DNA of 64,000 nt from contig PTFA01000024.1 of the NCBI GenBank assembly GCA_003342895.1, positions 4,831,505-4,895,504 of the forward strand, written 5' to 3'. Positions within the stretch are counted from its first letter, which is position 1; each line of letters begins with the position of its first letter. This DNA comes from Casuarius casuarius (Eukaryota; Chordata; Aves; Casuariiformes; Casuariidae). The translations under genes were made by a program, and so were the position numbers. Shown in pieces: positions 47,908-59,829 of the stretch. A model generated the notes under the pieces. It saw only the letters and a program-made list of their open reading frames with translations, was not told the DNA's origin and did not search any database.

Positions 47908-50900
47908 ATTCTCCAGCTACAAGGCCATATTCCTAATGAAAGTTTTAGTTCACTGAAAAACAAAAATTATCACTCCTTTTTTCTTCAAGGTATGAATATG
48001 CTAAAGCTTTTTCTTTAATATAAAATACAAATTCCAAGGCTCCTTCTGATAAACGCAAAGCCAAAATGACTCATTTACAAAAGAACAACAAAAACAACCC
48101 ACACAGCTGTTTTCTAAAGAGGTTAAAATATGCTTCCATTAATGAACAATTCTCTTTCTACTACCAGCATCTTTTCTGAGAAATGCATTTAAAAGTGCTC
48201 CCAAGGGAGAAGACTAGACTACTTAGCTTCTCTTTAGAGAAAGAAAAGAAATACAGCAAAGGCCATGGGAAGACCAGCTGGCCTTCATTCAACTGTTCTT
48301 TAATTCCCTCCACAAAAAAGGTCTAATAAATTTGGAAAATTTGCCTGACTGCAGCGTCAGTGTTTCTGAAAGCCCTCACAGTCAACCACGCAATGCACAA
48401 CACTTTTCTCCAACAAGAGCACACGCTCGGCCAAGGGAGGGAGCGATAGCCCTGGAAAGCTTTACTCATTCTGGTCTGGATGTCAGAGGATGACTATGAG
48501 TTGCTTCTTCTGCTGTCCCCATCAGAACGGGAGACTGGGTCAATCCAGTGATTCGATCGGTCAAGCCTAACCTACAATTTTATGCTTGAACTACCCATAG
48601 TAGTTACACTTTTCCTCCCTTCCAGAACTTGTTCTAAAGCAGCAGGCAAGGAGGTGGGGGAGAAGGAAAGAAAAAGAAACATTTCAGAGATTAAGTAAAC
48701 AGGCAGGTAATGCTTTAGATTTTCAATTTGATTCCAGTGTAATTAGCTGGCTTCATGTCTAAATATTATTACTACAGCTGACAACTAAGTACACATGGTA
48801 AGCATTTTAAAGGAGCCTTGCAGCTCAGACTAAAAACGAGACAAAGGAATGATTGTGCGCAGATCCCACAGACACCTACAAACAAAACAGAATAGGCAAT
48901 TAAGGAACCATTCCTCCTCTCTTTCTTTGGCCACCTTAGTGGAAGCTATAAGACTGCCACCTCCTCAAGGTTGGGGTTATTTTTCCCCAGCTTCCTCAGT
49001 TTGAAGACTCTCATAATTCCCTGTTCAATTTTTCTCTTTAATAAGGTGTTTGTCTTTCCGAAGACAAACTGACAGCAGAGTTCGCCCTGTGTCTGCCACT
49101 TCTGATGCAGATTAACCTACTTCAGATGCACTCAGGGCCTTTCCACTCTAGAACTGAACGCAAGGAAGCGATGGTGCAGAGGTGCCCTGCTTACACTACA
49201 ACAAACTCACTCCTCCCTTCTCAGAGACTAGTGAGACTCAACCTATCCTTTCCAGCAAAAAAGATCTACTACAGCAAGAAGCTATATTATACTCTTTTCC
49301 TTTTCCTAATAAACGTGGAGAATCGAAATATGAGAGACTAATTAATACCACGTTGAAATCACATCTCACCTAGATACACTGAGGTGACCTACAACATTAA
49401 ACATCGCAATGTATGACAGTTCAAGCATGACATTAGTACAGTATTATAGTATTACTGTGTAATACATGAAACCTGGATTCTAGTTCACACTTTATCAATT
49501 AATGTACAATATCTAACCTATAGAAAGTTCAGAGGTTATTTTAAACTGTAGAATTCAGAAAAATGAATAGTGTCAGAATACAGGCATTTGGAATATGATG
49601 CAGTTATTTTCAAACCACCAGACTGTTTCCATGACATGCAATAAAGATCGTGAGCCATAAGGTTTTGCTTGACCACTTTGTAGCAGTGGACTATTTATGA
49701 TAACTTACGATATGCCTCCATATAATGGGTCAAATTTATCCTTAGTGCAAAGCCAGGGGCTTGTACAGCTTTGCTCCAAGGATAAATTAAGAGCCCTCTG
49801 ACACATACTGTCAGCAATAGCACCATAACAGCTGGTTAAAACTAGAAGGAAAGTGCATTCACTTTGGATTGAATTGAAGCGCAGCAAGTAAGTACAACTA
49901 ATGGTAGATAGCCAGTGCAATGGTTCACTGACCATACAAGTTATTCCTCGGTAATTCCTTCTTCCTTACTAATAAGAAAAAATAAATTCCAGTTCTTTTA
50001 TTTTTTCCCCTCATTACAATAGCAGCCTCTTCAACTGAGAAGAAAAGCAATGCTGTTCCTTTCGGTGGATTACCACGGGATTTTTTTTTTTCTCCTTATT
50101 ACAACTTTGCTATGACTTGGATATTTAAAATGGGATAAATATGCATGAAGAGATTAAAGATCATCTAATGAAAATTGCCTCTCACCTTGATTACAGAGAC
50201 CTTTCAGGATCTAAACTTATACTAATAAATATTAATCTGCATCCCAACAGGAAATCAAAACTGTCATCTAATGTTTAATATGGGTTCCCCCTTCTTCCTC
50301 TAATTGCTATTTTGTAGACATTCTATAAATATTTCTTTTTATTAGCAGAGTGATAGCATATCCTTCAGGCAGGCAACTAGATTTTTCTCTGGCACCTCAT
50401 AGCCCCTCAGTTTTGTAAACAACTCAAGTCTCAGTTGTAGCTTCTTAATTGCTTTCATTTGTAGACTGTAAATGCTGTTTGTGTCTTATTTCTAAAGGAA
50501 GCAGAATTTAAATGAAGTGACAGAAATAGACTCAGCACTCTGCCAACTCAGATCCTTCCTGCTTTCTAGATAGAATTTGCTTAAGGTCCAATTCTATCTT
50601 GTGTACTTCTTGCAAAGTGCATATTGAGTTCAGAGGGAACTAAACACTTTAAAGTAGTCTTAGAGGGGAGATTCAGCATTATGCATAGCTAGCTTACCAA
50701 TGGAAGTGCTACAACAGGCTGGAGCTAGAAGGAGGAGTTGCCCACTCAAGTGGTGACTATGACATTTTGTAGAACCTGCTGAAAACTAATAAAATGCAAT
50801 AGAACTCTCTTCTTCATTTGCCATCTGCTTCTACTTCTTCTGGGATATAACTTAAAATACTGAAAATTTTGGAATATGATTTAAAATGTTTAAAAAGGAA

Positions 50901-53064
50901 ATGGCTAGAGGGGAAAAAAAAAGTCTTACCTTTTCATACATAAAAAAAGACCAAAATGTACTGGAAATGAAAACCAGGAAAGCCAGACAAGATAAACCCT
51001 CACCAACAGAAGAGAAACAGTTAGAGAAAAGTAAACAAGGCACAGCACACTGCCAAAGAAGTATACATCTCAGTTGTTCTGAGACTCCACTGGACTTTCC
51101 AAGGGCAATATTTAAAAAAAAAAAAAAGGAAATTGTCCATGGCAAAATAACACCTCCAAAAGCAATAGGATAAAACATCACATTACTAAAACTGAGACCA
51201 TAGTGTGACATCACCCACTCTTCTATTAGTCACCAGAAATCAGATACATCTCATCCAACTTGTAGACACCTATATCTAAGCTAACTTGTTTTGCCTCCTT
51301 TTCTAGTCAATTGAGAGCAATAGGTACCTTTACACTGCACAACTATCCAACGTATTTTAGTCACCATCCTTAAAATGAGATGAATTACATGCTGGAAGAG
51401 ACTGTTTTTCTCCATAGATTATAAAGGGAGTCTAGAAAACAAGCTACATATTGACATCTATATTGTAGATGCCTGAAGTTAGAGGAAATGAATCCATTCC
51501 TATATGCAGTCAGCACAAACTCGTTTCCATTTTTTCCCTCATTATATCTATTTTATGCAGTGTCCATTCCTGTTCTCTTTCTCTCCTTACATTTGTACCA
51601 ATAGAAAAATACTAAGCTAAAGTATTTACTTACAAAACATTTATGTTTATATAGATTTATTTTTTAATAAGTTTAAAAAAATCATCCCAGAAAGGGGCAC
51701 AGAAACAGTGACTGACCTTGCCTTTACTTCTCTTCAACTGCGCAAGCAGCAGCAAAACGTGGCAGGGGATTTGGAACTTCTGACACTGCTTGGTTGTTTG
51801 CTTCTCTTTTTGGCCCATGCAGCTACTTTTTAAACAAGGTCTAGTGGAGAGATGGAAAGAGATAAAACATGAATCCTACTCACTCCAAAAAGACAGGTCA
51901 GGATATTTGAAAGAGAGGGAAAGAATGAAGAACAAAAAAGGGAGTAGGTGGAAATTCATGAACTGTGCAATACAAACTATATTTTCCTTTCACCTGAGCC
52001 ATATTTTTCCTTTACACCATTTTGGAGGAATTTTTGAACCATGCCTATTTTATATACTTGCAAAACGTTCAACATGTTGATACTTTAATAGTGTAAATAA
52101 AAACAACCTTTCTAAGGTGATTTATACACCAGAAGAGAATTAATGAGTTATAGTTATCAGGACAGAATCAAAAGGAAATAGAGTAAGGGAGGGGGAGGAA
52201 ATCAGAAGACTGAAGGTCTCTGCAGTGAGTTCACATATGATCCTTAAATCTCAGTCTCTTGCCTGAGCATCCATACCACCATATCATCTTTGGCACTTAA
52301 ACAAAACACTGGGTAAATCACTCTACTTTTGCCTTTCTATCCATTCTTCACACTGCTGACGTGATTTTTTCCCCTCATTCATGGATGAGTTCCAGGACAG
52401 AGACTTCTTTCTAACAGCTATGTAAATCACTAGCCTTCTGTTGGCACTGACGCAGTAGGTGTTCAGAATAAAGGCATCTCTTAGATATGGCTCCGCTAGC
52501 AACCAGACTTTTCTGTACCTATGCAGACAGTAACTAAAGGTAGAGGAAGAAAAATACTACCTCCACCCCACCTCAAAAAAATTCGTTTTCTAACTTTCAT
52601 CAGTTTTAGAACATCAAATACTTCCCAACTAACTGTATAACTGTAGCAGTAATTGTATTTGTTAAAAAAAAACAAAAGCACCTTTTTAATGGTTTAATGT
52701 TGATCATGTACATAGCACCAAGTATATCATTTCTTTAAATTAAGATTTCAATGAACTGAAGAGCGAGTAGGTCCATAGCTCACTCTAAATATGAACAATC
52801 TTCCTGCCTTTCTTAACCAATCAATTCTTATTTGTCTCCATCAGTATTCAACATACTTCTCTTGTTTACAAGCTGTGGACTGACTTAAAGTGCCTGGAAA
52901 GATGAATGAATGAAAGCAGAGTAACAAATTAACTTCAGCCTGAAACTTGATATTCACTCTATCAGTTCAAGAGGTTTTTTTTCCTCCTGCTCTTTCTCTG
53001 TCAGTCAGGGGGGAAAGGCAGTGGATTTAGAGAGAGAAAAGAAGTGGTCTTAAACTGGTTCTCC

Positions 53065-53086
53065 TTTTTTTTTTTTTTTTTTTTTT
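53065..53086. repeat. Poly-T tract (22)
   Basis: An uninterrupted T-run in a T-rich neighbourhood. Confidence 0.95.
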
Positions 53087-53089
53087 AAT

Positions 53090-54170
53090 ATTTTTTAAAT
53101 TCTGGAAGTGCAAAGCCAGCCTGCTTAGTATCTGACCATTTCATAGGATCTTTTATTCAACTGAATCTCAAACAAAATTCTGTGAATATTTAGGTTGCCT
53201 TCCACAGCATGGCTTCTTTTACATCTGGTGATGGGACATTTGCTGACTGTGCTGTCCACAGGTTACATGTTCATGGTGAATATCCAGACACTCAAATGAA
53301 CTGATCTTTTAAGCTGTGGTCTGTGAAGTTACTAGCAGAGCTTCCAAACAACTTCAACAAAAGCATTAATAGGTCCATGAATGCTTTGCATTAATATTCA
53401 AGCGAAAATGATATAACTAATTATTTGACATTCTTAATCTAACCTTATAGCTTTCGGCCACTTAAAATAAGTAAGCACAAAGGCCTGAAATTTAGTGCAT
53501 CAATCCATATTTAAGCATCTAGAGAAAGAAGCCTTAGTCTAAAAGGCCTAGAATAAAGATCTTAAATACTTGTACTGGAATGCAGCTCAGATTGATACTC
53601 ATCACAGGAAATTTTATGTCATCCTATTTTAGAAGGACATGCAGGGCTTGAAAAGGCTGCCACTTTATGTGGAGAAGACAGCAAACGCCATACAACAACA
53701 TGGAGTACAACTGAGGCAGGGAGCGACTAAAAAAAATGAATTAGAAAAGCTGATATCTGATAATGAAATCTTCCCTTGGAAAAAGTTTAGTGGCATTTTC
53801 TGCAATAGCTATTTCCAGGCTCCACAGGGAGATATAAATAATAAGAGCCCAAGCTGACAGTAAAACGAGGGATTTTGCTGTCTAGCTGCTGGCCACTTCA
53901 GCAAATGCTGCTCCCTGCCCTCCTGCTCTGCCATCAGACTCCCATTGCTTCAACCGACATGCTGTTCTCACTTTGCCTTAGAGCAGGAGCTGGCAACAAA
54001 AGGTATCAGGTTTTGATGAGTTCAGAATGAGTAATTCAGCTGTCAACAACTGTTATTTAGATAAAGTATATAAATAAGAAAATTATTGCAAAACCACAAC
54101 CAATTATGGTTTCAGCTTTACTACCATGTGTGCATAAGCAGTCATCTGTGCAAAAAATAGAGTACCTCAT
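53090..54170. other. No feature recognised
   Basis: Unique-looking AT-rich sequence without a recognisable repeat or gene. Confidence 0.45.
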
Positions 54171-54175
54171 TTCAT

Positions 54176-54420
54176 AACAACACGTTTATTGATAAAAATT
54201 AGTCTACAGCAGGCCCTGACAAAGGAAAATATTAGGTGGGGCAGCTTTAATCCATTTATAATGGTAGATAACACTGAATTTGCAATTAATGGAGAGTTTA
54301 GCCTGTCATTAACAATTCCCAGCACTTCCCATTAATGAATCTATTTTCAGTAGCTTATAACTTTGTCAGACTAATTATAACACCTTTCATGCCATATATT
54401 CACCTGCGGATGTTATCTTC
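54176..54420. promoter_or_regulatory. Candidate conserved enhancer-like element, TAAT-rich
   Basis: Homeodomain core motifs are dense: TTTAATCC, CATTTATAATGG, GCAATTAATGG, CATTAACAATT, CCCATTAATGAATC and GACTAATTATAAC within about 250 bp, embedded in otherwise mixed sequence without repeats. This is the texture of vertebrate developmental enhancers. It is an inference from motif density only; AT-rich DNA yields TAAT often, and I cannot test conservation. Confidence 0.2.
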
Positions 54421-54759
54421 CATAGTCCAGCCAAAATGCTTTGGCCATTTTCTAGAGTACAGCTAAGGAAAAGTAGTCAAAAACTTTAACTGAAAACTCC
54501 AAAGGCTTTTTATGCTGGAGTAGGGCTCTCGGACAGTCTTTGTGTTAGAGCGGTCTCTATCCCTGTTTCTTTAAAAAATTTATTAGCATATGATCAATTT
54601 AGATGCATATTTCCCAGATGCTCAGCAGTGAGCCAGGAGACTCTGCATGCAGCAGGCATGATCCACACTGTGCAGGTCCACAGCTTCCCCCCCAGTCACA
54701 TGAACTAAGATAAAATGACTGGTCAGTGGTCTCCTCCGGAGTTCAAACCCTACAGAAAG

Positions 54760-55450
54760 AGAAACTTAATGATCTGAATGCGGGCTGATTCCTCAAAGCT
54801 TAGAATAGCAGCAGACTGGAGCAAGAAGTCCGGGCAACAAGAAGAAAAAGAAGCTGGGCTTGGTACAGGCATGCTGGAGCTAGGACCAGGGAAAGAAATC
54901 ACACCAGGGATCAAGAGGGGCATAAGGGGAGTAAGAAAGTCAGCAGGTAGGAAAGAAACTGACATGAGGAACCAAGGCAAGCTTGGACCTGCAAGGCGAG
55001 AGAGAACTACTGTGACAGCAGACAAGGAGGTGAAAAGACAAGGATCAGAAAGAACAGCCAGAAGGAGTAGCCAGGTGTACCAGGAGAAGAAGGGCTGGCT
55101 GTGCAAAAAGACTGCAGAGTGAACCTAGAATGGTATGAGTAAAGGGAGCCAATACATAAAATTGGATGAGAAGCCTCAGGAAGAAAATTAGAGTGGGATC
55201 TGGGTGGGAACGAGGACATTGCAGGATGATGAGTCAGCATTAAAACCAGTCACCTGAGGAGAGTAGAGAAAATCGGAGGTGATCAGATGGGTGAAAAATG
55301 ACTGGTTGGCCCGTCAAGAATAATAGGATTGAAACACTGAAGGACTACAGGAATAAGAGAAGTATTTACCAGACAAAGACTGGAACAAGAAGCCAGAGCT
55401 GGGAAGACAGAAATTGAAAGTCAGGACACTTTAGGAGAAAGTCTGACTGT
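54760..55450 (+). repeat. Purine-rich (GA-rich) strand-asymmetric block
   Basis: About 700 bp with strong A+G bias on plus and recurring GGAAG/AGGA/CAGG words, unlike both flanks. It gives mirror frames of 118 and 114 codons on opposite strands at the same place (54750-55106 minus, 54778-55122 plus), as compositional bias does. It may be a decayed minisatellite or the remains of an unrecognised old element. Confidence 0.45.
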
Positions 55451-56548
55451 CCAAACCTACTTCCACCAGAATCCAGCTAGAAATCCAAAACTCCGAAGTC
55501 CTGCCATCCCTTTCTTATCAGCAAGTCTGTTCACAACTGCCTGACAAACTGTGCATTTCCAGAATTGTTCATGTAGGTTACAGTTCAAAACAATGAGTGT
55601 AGGCTTGGGACCATTATCATTTGTTTCCTTAGCTCTGTGCATTATTACTAGCAATACCACGTGAAAAGTTAGCTAGAGAAATTCAGGGTACTAACCTGCA
55701 CTCCTGTATCTTTATGGTATCCCAGTCTGATTCCCTTATAGCCCATAACACAGCACCCACTGAAGGTGACATTCACTTCAGGTAATAGTGGACCATGCCA
55801 TATAGGTTCATGCAGTGAAAGATCTCTAGGCAGCATCAAACACTTCAGCAAAGAATGGTAGGAGATTGGTGCCAGGTAACAATCCCTTGAGCAGAGGCAC
55901 AATATAAGCACACCATCTTGCCTGTAACATCTCTCAGAAGATGAGCTTACAGATAACATTTCAAACAAATGCCCTAACCCTGACTTGTTAGGGAAACCCA
56001 TAGCACTCTATGACAATAAAATCAATACAAACAAAATAACATCTGTCCACGTAACATCTTTGTCAATTGCATTATGCCTATTATCCCTTAATATTGCAAT
56101 ATTTATCACAAAACATTATAAAAATCTTTAATACATTCAATGTGAGAACAGCATCAAACTTAAATGCTTAAGTGCATAAATCTCTGGGCACTCCAGTAGG
56201 CAACTGAGAACACATCTCTCCTGAGCGCCTAAGGTGCAAGAAGCCCGAGTCCTACGCCCAGAGTTTAAAAGGGGTGACCACATCCTCTCCCTCATCAATG
56301 ACTGTACTATGCTCCACTCCAGGGTGGTTGAGATTTCTGTTCTAACATAATAGGAACTAATAGTCATAATCACTCCCACTATAGGTAAAGGGCTGGCAAA
56401 TAACCTTAGCTATTTAAGTAGACTGAGATGGTACTTATTTATTTTAACTGTAAATGTGTTTGCAGCCCTAGCCTCTGCAGATTCCCTCGAGAAAGATATG
56501 GAGAAGGGAGGAAGGATCCAAGGAACGTCATTTTGTTTTTGAACTTAC

Positions 56549-56661
56549 CGCTTTTCCACGGAACATAGTACAGAAACTTCCTGCAAAGACATAAGATACA
56601 CCTATTCCAAAATCACTGCATTCCTGGGCCACAGAGGCAACACAATCTGTACCAGGCTCTA
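56549..56661 (-). other. Candidate coding exon with two possible acceptors
   Basis: On the minus strand a GCG-GTAAGTT donor closes either a 32-bp exon (acceptor TATGTCTTTGCAG, boundary at 56580) or a 113-bp one (acceptor TTAATTTCTAG, boundary at 56661). In the longer form one frame is open for 37 codons, with a central segment DCVASVAQECSDFGIG, after two leading bases. Not recognised. The two-base lead fits a phase-1 exit, as would come from the putative first exon at about 58.5 kb. Confidence 0.2.
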
Positions 56662-57345
56662 CTAGAAATTAAGATACTAGTTGCTTTTTCAGATTTCTCA
56701 AAAAAAGGAAGATATTTTCCACCAGAGGGGAATCAGCAGATACCTAGAAGGTCCAAGGTAGCCCAGCTCTGACAGATTCATTAGAACATCTTTCCTCAGA
56801 ATCAGTCTTAAAGATCAAGACAACATTGCTTTTTTAATGCAGAGGCACCTCTAGCCATCTCTTGAAGAAGAAAGCACAGGATAATTGATGTGTGCTTGAG
56901 AGCATGATGTGCAAGCAGAGTGATTTATTAGCAATTAAAACTAAGGCAGGAAAGTGTCGACTTGATTGTTTTCCTACAGAGATCAAAAGAAAACCCACAT
57001 AAAACCCACATAAACATTAGAAACTGTTACTGATGCTCTCTACTGTACTACAAGAATAAAATAGTCATTCGGTGTTTCATAAACAGCATCCCAAATTAAA
57101 TTGTATGAATTCAAGAACCAGGAAATGTTGATCATTTAAAGACATTATTTCACAGGTGAATAACCCAGCTTGTGATGAGACTGAAAAAAACCCTTTCCCT
57201 GTTTCTCTGGAAAGGCTGGAAAAGCAGTAACAGGCTTATAATGAAAACAATTCAGATCCAAACTCCTTAAGGACAGGAAGAGAACTGAAAAAAATGAGTA
57301 GACTTTAAAAGTAAAAATACACCTTTTCTTCAAAGCAACAAAATC

Positions 57346-57363
57346 TTTTTTTTTTTTTTTTTT
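57346..57363. repeat. Poly-T tract (18)
   Basis: An uninterrupted T-run. Confidence 0.95.
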
Positions 57364-58512
57364 AAAGGAACAACAGCTTTTAGGTGTAGAAAATATAATT
57401 ATATTGGGAATGTGTGACCCAAATTGGTACTGTCACCCCAAGCCTTCAGCTCTAAAAATCTTTGTTTGTAGCTGTTATCCAAATTGCTTTCCTGTCACCT
57501 CTGAATCAGTCACAATTGAAGATCAGTTAGCACTCCTTTAACATGAAATAAGGCAGGCTTAGGGATCTTGTGGATTCCAGTCACCCACTTCCATCAGATC
57601 AGTAAGAAATACCTGAATGAGTACAATAAACTCCAGAAACTGAACTAAATTTCTACTCTTCCATTACATATTTGGTTTAATTAGAAAGGATAATGAAATT
57701 ATCACCTCAAGTCTTCAAAACTCTTTGTTAGCAGAAGTAGCCACTCCTCTGTTGCACGACTCACCCTTCTACGTACCCCTTTGTACAGCACCATTCAAAA
57801 TCCATGTAACACTACAAAGCAGCACGGGCCCCTATCTCTCTCCAACTTCTGTTGAAGTTGTGCTTGCACAGTAGACTCAAGTGCAGGTGCAGCAAATACT
57901 GACTGACAGCACTCTTCTGCCAGCAGAGTTTCACCACATAACCCAGTGACATACCTTATGATAGCAAAGGTCTCTTCCAGTACGCCACAACTGAACAGAA
58001 TTACGTTGGCAAAGAAATATCAAAGAAACAGGCAGAAAATTTTGTATCCCCCAAGCCAACATAATTCCAAAAAAGCCCTTTGTATTGCATAGGCTGAGGA
58101 GCTTGGGTGAGGATTGTCAATGACTTCATACATGCCACCAGACATGACTCCGCAGCATTATACATTTCTCTAGACTTTGCCAGAAAATATGCTTAATATT
58201 TAGGCTAAGGTCTACAGCCCTTGGAGGATCCATGCATGCCTTCTACAATGCCTGCTGCAGCGTGTTTAGGCGAAGATGGCAGTCATCTCAGCTCCACTGT
58301 CAACCCAAAAGTCGTTCATTACAATTCTAGCCACACGCCATAGAGCAACAGAAATGAGCAATATACATTTATCCCATTTAAAGTTCCATCAGGTGTGATT
58401 GCCTCTGTACAAATCGACATAGGGCATAACAGCCAGAGAAAGATGCATTGCTCACTGTAACATGCACAGCGGCAATAAGAAACACATTAGAGCTAAATTG
58501 CTGCATAAATAG

Positions 58513-58690
58513 GGCGATCCTGTTTGCAGTCACTCACCGCCCGCTTCAGGACAGCCTCCTTGCGCAGCTGTTAGCTGCCCAGCCGTAACGTGCCGCTGCA
58601 GCGTAGAGGCCCTGCGGCAGGAGCAGCTGAGCTCACCCAAAAACTTGTGGCTACTATAGAGAAAAGACAGCTCTCGCTCCCCTTGCATCC
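58513..58690 (-). promoter_or_regulatory. Small CpG cluster, possible minus-strand first exon
   Basis: About ten CpGs in under 180 bp, standing out from a CpG-poor window. On the minus strand the segment ends in a GGGCG-GTGAGT donor (exon boundary at 58538), and an ATG-initiated frame from 58721 is open through it. This is the arrangement of a first exon at a weak CpG promoter. No TATA box is seen upstream. Its phase-1 exit would fit the 113-bp candidate at 56549-56661. It could equally be a GC-rich intergenic patch. Confidence 0.2.
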
Positions 58691-58739
58691 TCCTCCCATC
58701 TTCCCTCCAGCTACCACTCACACCTTGTAGGAACTCTGG

Positions 58740-59570
58740 TGTTTGCTGGATCCTTCCCCGAGATGATTTAATCCATTTAACTCAATTGTAAAAGGGCCTC
58801 AGGAGTCACTAGGGTAGATCTTGGATCACTAATCACTGCACCTAGGTCTTGGAAACACATGGCCAGGAGTGGCAAGAAAGGATACTTCCCTTTAACAGCA
58901 GTGAACTCTAAACTACTAATAGCTTATGATAGTAACTACACATTCCTTATAAATCAAAAGTGTATCCTTAAACTGCTGTCAGTTCTTAGATTTTCTACTT
59001 TCTACCTTCCAGTTTGAATACATTACTTAAGAATTTAATGCAAGTCTGATACTCACTGCATACATGACAATTTTGGTTTTTCTTCTCTATCTCACTTAGC
59101 ATCTTGGTATTTGCTTTATTTCTAACTAATCAAGTGTATCTTGATGTTCCGGGCAGGGCCTTTGTGCAACCGTCTTCTACATGCTGACCCACCTTTTACC
59201 TTCAGGGGAAGGGGAGGGGGGAAATCACATTTTCCTCTGGATGTCCATTTGCATCTCAGACTACTCTGGCCTGCATTTTTTTGTTGTTGCTGTTAATACA
59301 AACAACTTTCAAGATTTTGTTTCTTTTCACCCCTTTTAGAATTAGAACTCCGTTCATGTCTTTTCACAAGTTTTTTCCCATTGTCCTAGAATTATGTCTA
59401 ACCAGACGGCCTTTTCACTGTGTTGCACCACACGCTCAGGTAAATGCAACCACATCATCAAACAGCAGCTCCTTATTATTTCTGCTAGCATATGGCAGAA
59501 ATCTCTCCTAATTCGAAATCTTATTTTCTTCCACTCTGCTGACTTTATGCCATTTCAGAGCTCCTGTACT
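58740..59570. other. No feature recognised
   Basis: AT-rich sequence; T-rich with a G-run near 59210-59222. No gene or recognisable repeat. Confidence 0.45.
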
Positions 59571-59579
59571 CTCTCTCAC

Positions 59580-59670
59580 CTGTTACATACTGATCAAGTG
59601 GTATGCTTGTGCTTGCTGCTGCACCAGTTCTCTGGAATGATCTACTACTTCCCAGCTGCACCAGTGACTC
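59580..59670 (-). other. Candidate exon (weak, borders low-complexity)
   Basis: On the minus strand, acceptor TTTGTAAGCTGTAG after a T-rich low-complexity tract and donor AACAG-GTGAGA bound 91 bp. At least two frames are open; frame 0 includes LVQLGSSRSFQRTGAAAS. The excellent polypyrimidine tract comes from the simple repeat next to it, so the acceptor score is inflated. Confidence 0.12.
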
Positions 59671-59688
59671 CTACAGCTTACAAAACAA

Positions 59689-59818
59689 AAAAAACCAAAA
59701 AACAAAAAAACAAACCAACACACACACACCCCCCCCACACACAAAAACAAAAAAGCAAACAAAAAAAAAAAAACCAACACACACACACCACACCCACCCA
59801 CACCACACCCACACTCAG
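59689..59818. repeat. Low-complexity A/C-rich block: (A)n, (CA)n, (CCCA)n
   Basis: Almost only A and C on plus: AAAACAAAAAA patches alternating with CACACACACCCCCC and CCACACCCACCCACACC. It contains no stop in several frames and so produces the longest open frame of the window (59394-59951, 185 codons), which is not a gene. Confidence 0.93.
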
Positions 59819-59829
59819 AAGCCACCTCT

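Larger units (their letters stand above)
45575..53060. other. AT-rich stretch, no gene recognised
   Basis: Holds a 46-bp duplication and hairpin near 46.2-46.4 kb, a G-run and (CAA)n near 47.85-47.91 kb, and a splice-bounded 31-bp minus-strand candidate at 50930-50960 (peptide TFWSFFMYEK). The last is too short to mean anything alone. Frames of about 120 codons near 50.9-51.2 kb are within chance expectation. Confidence 0.45.
55455..58500. other. AT-rich stretch, no gene recognised
   Basis: Contains the minus-strand candidate exon at 56549-56661 and the T-run at 57346-57363. Nothing else recognised. Confidence 0.45.

Noticed and set aside
50852..51214. 120-codon minus-strand frame, hydrophobic
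   Set aside because: A few frames of this length are expected by chance in 64 kb of this composition. It crosses poly-A/T runs and has no family resemblance.
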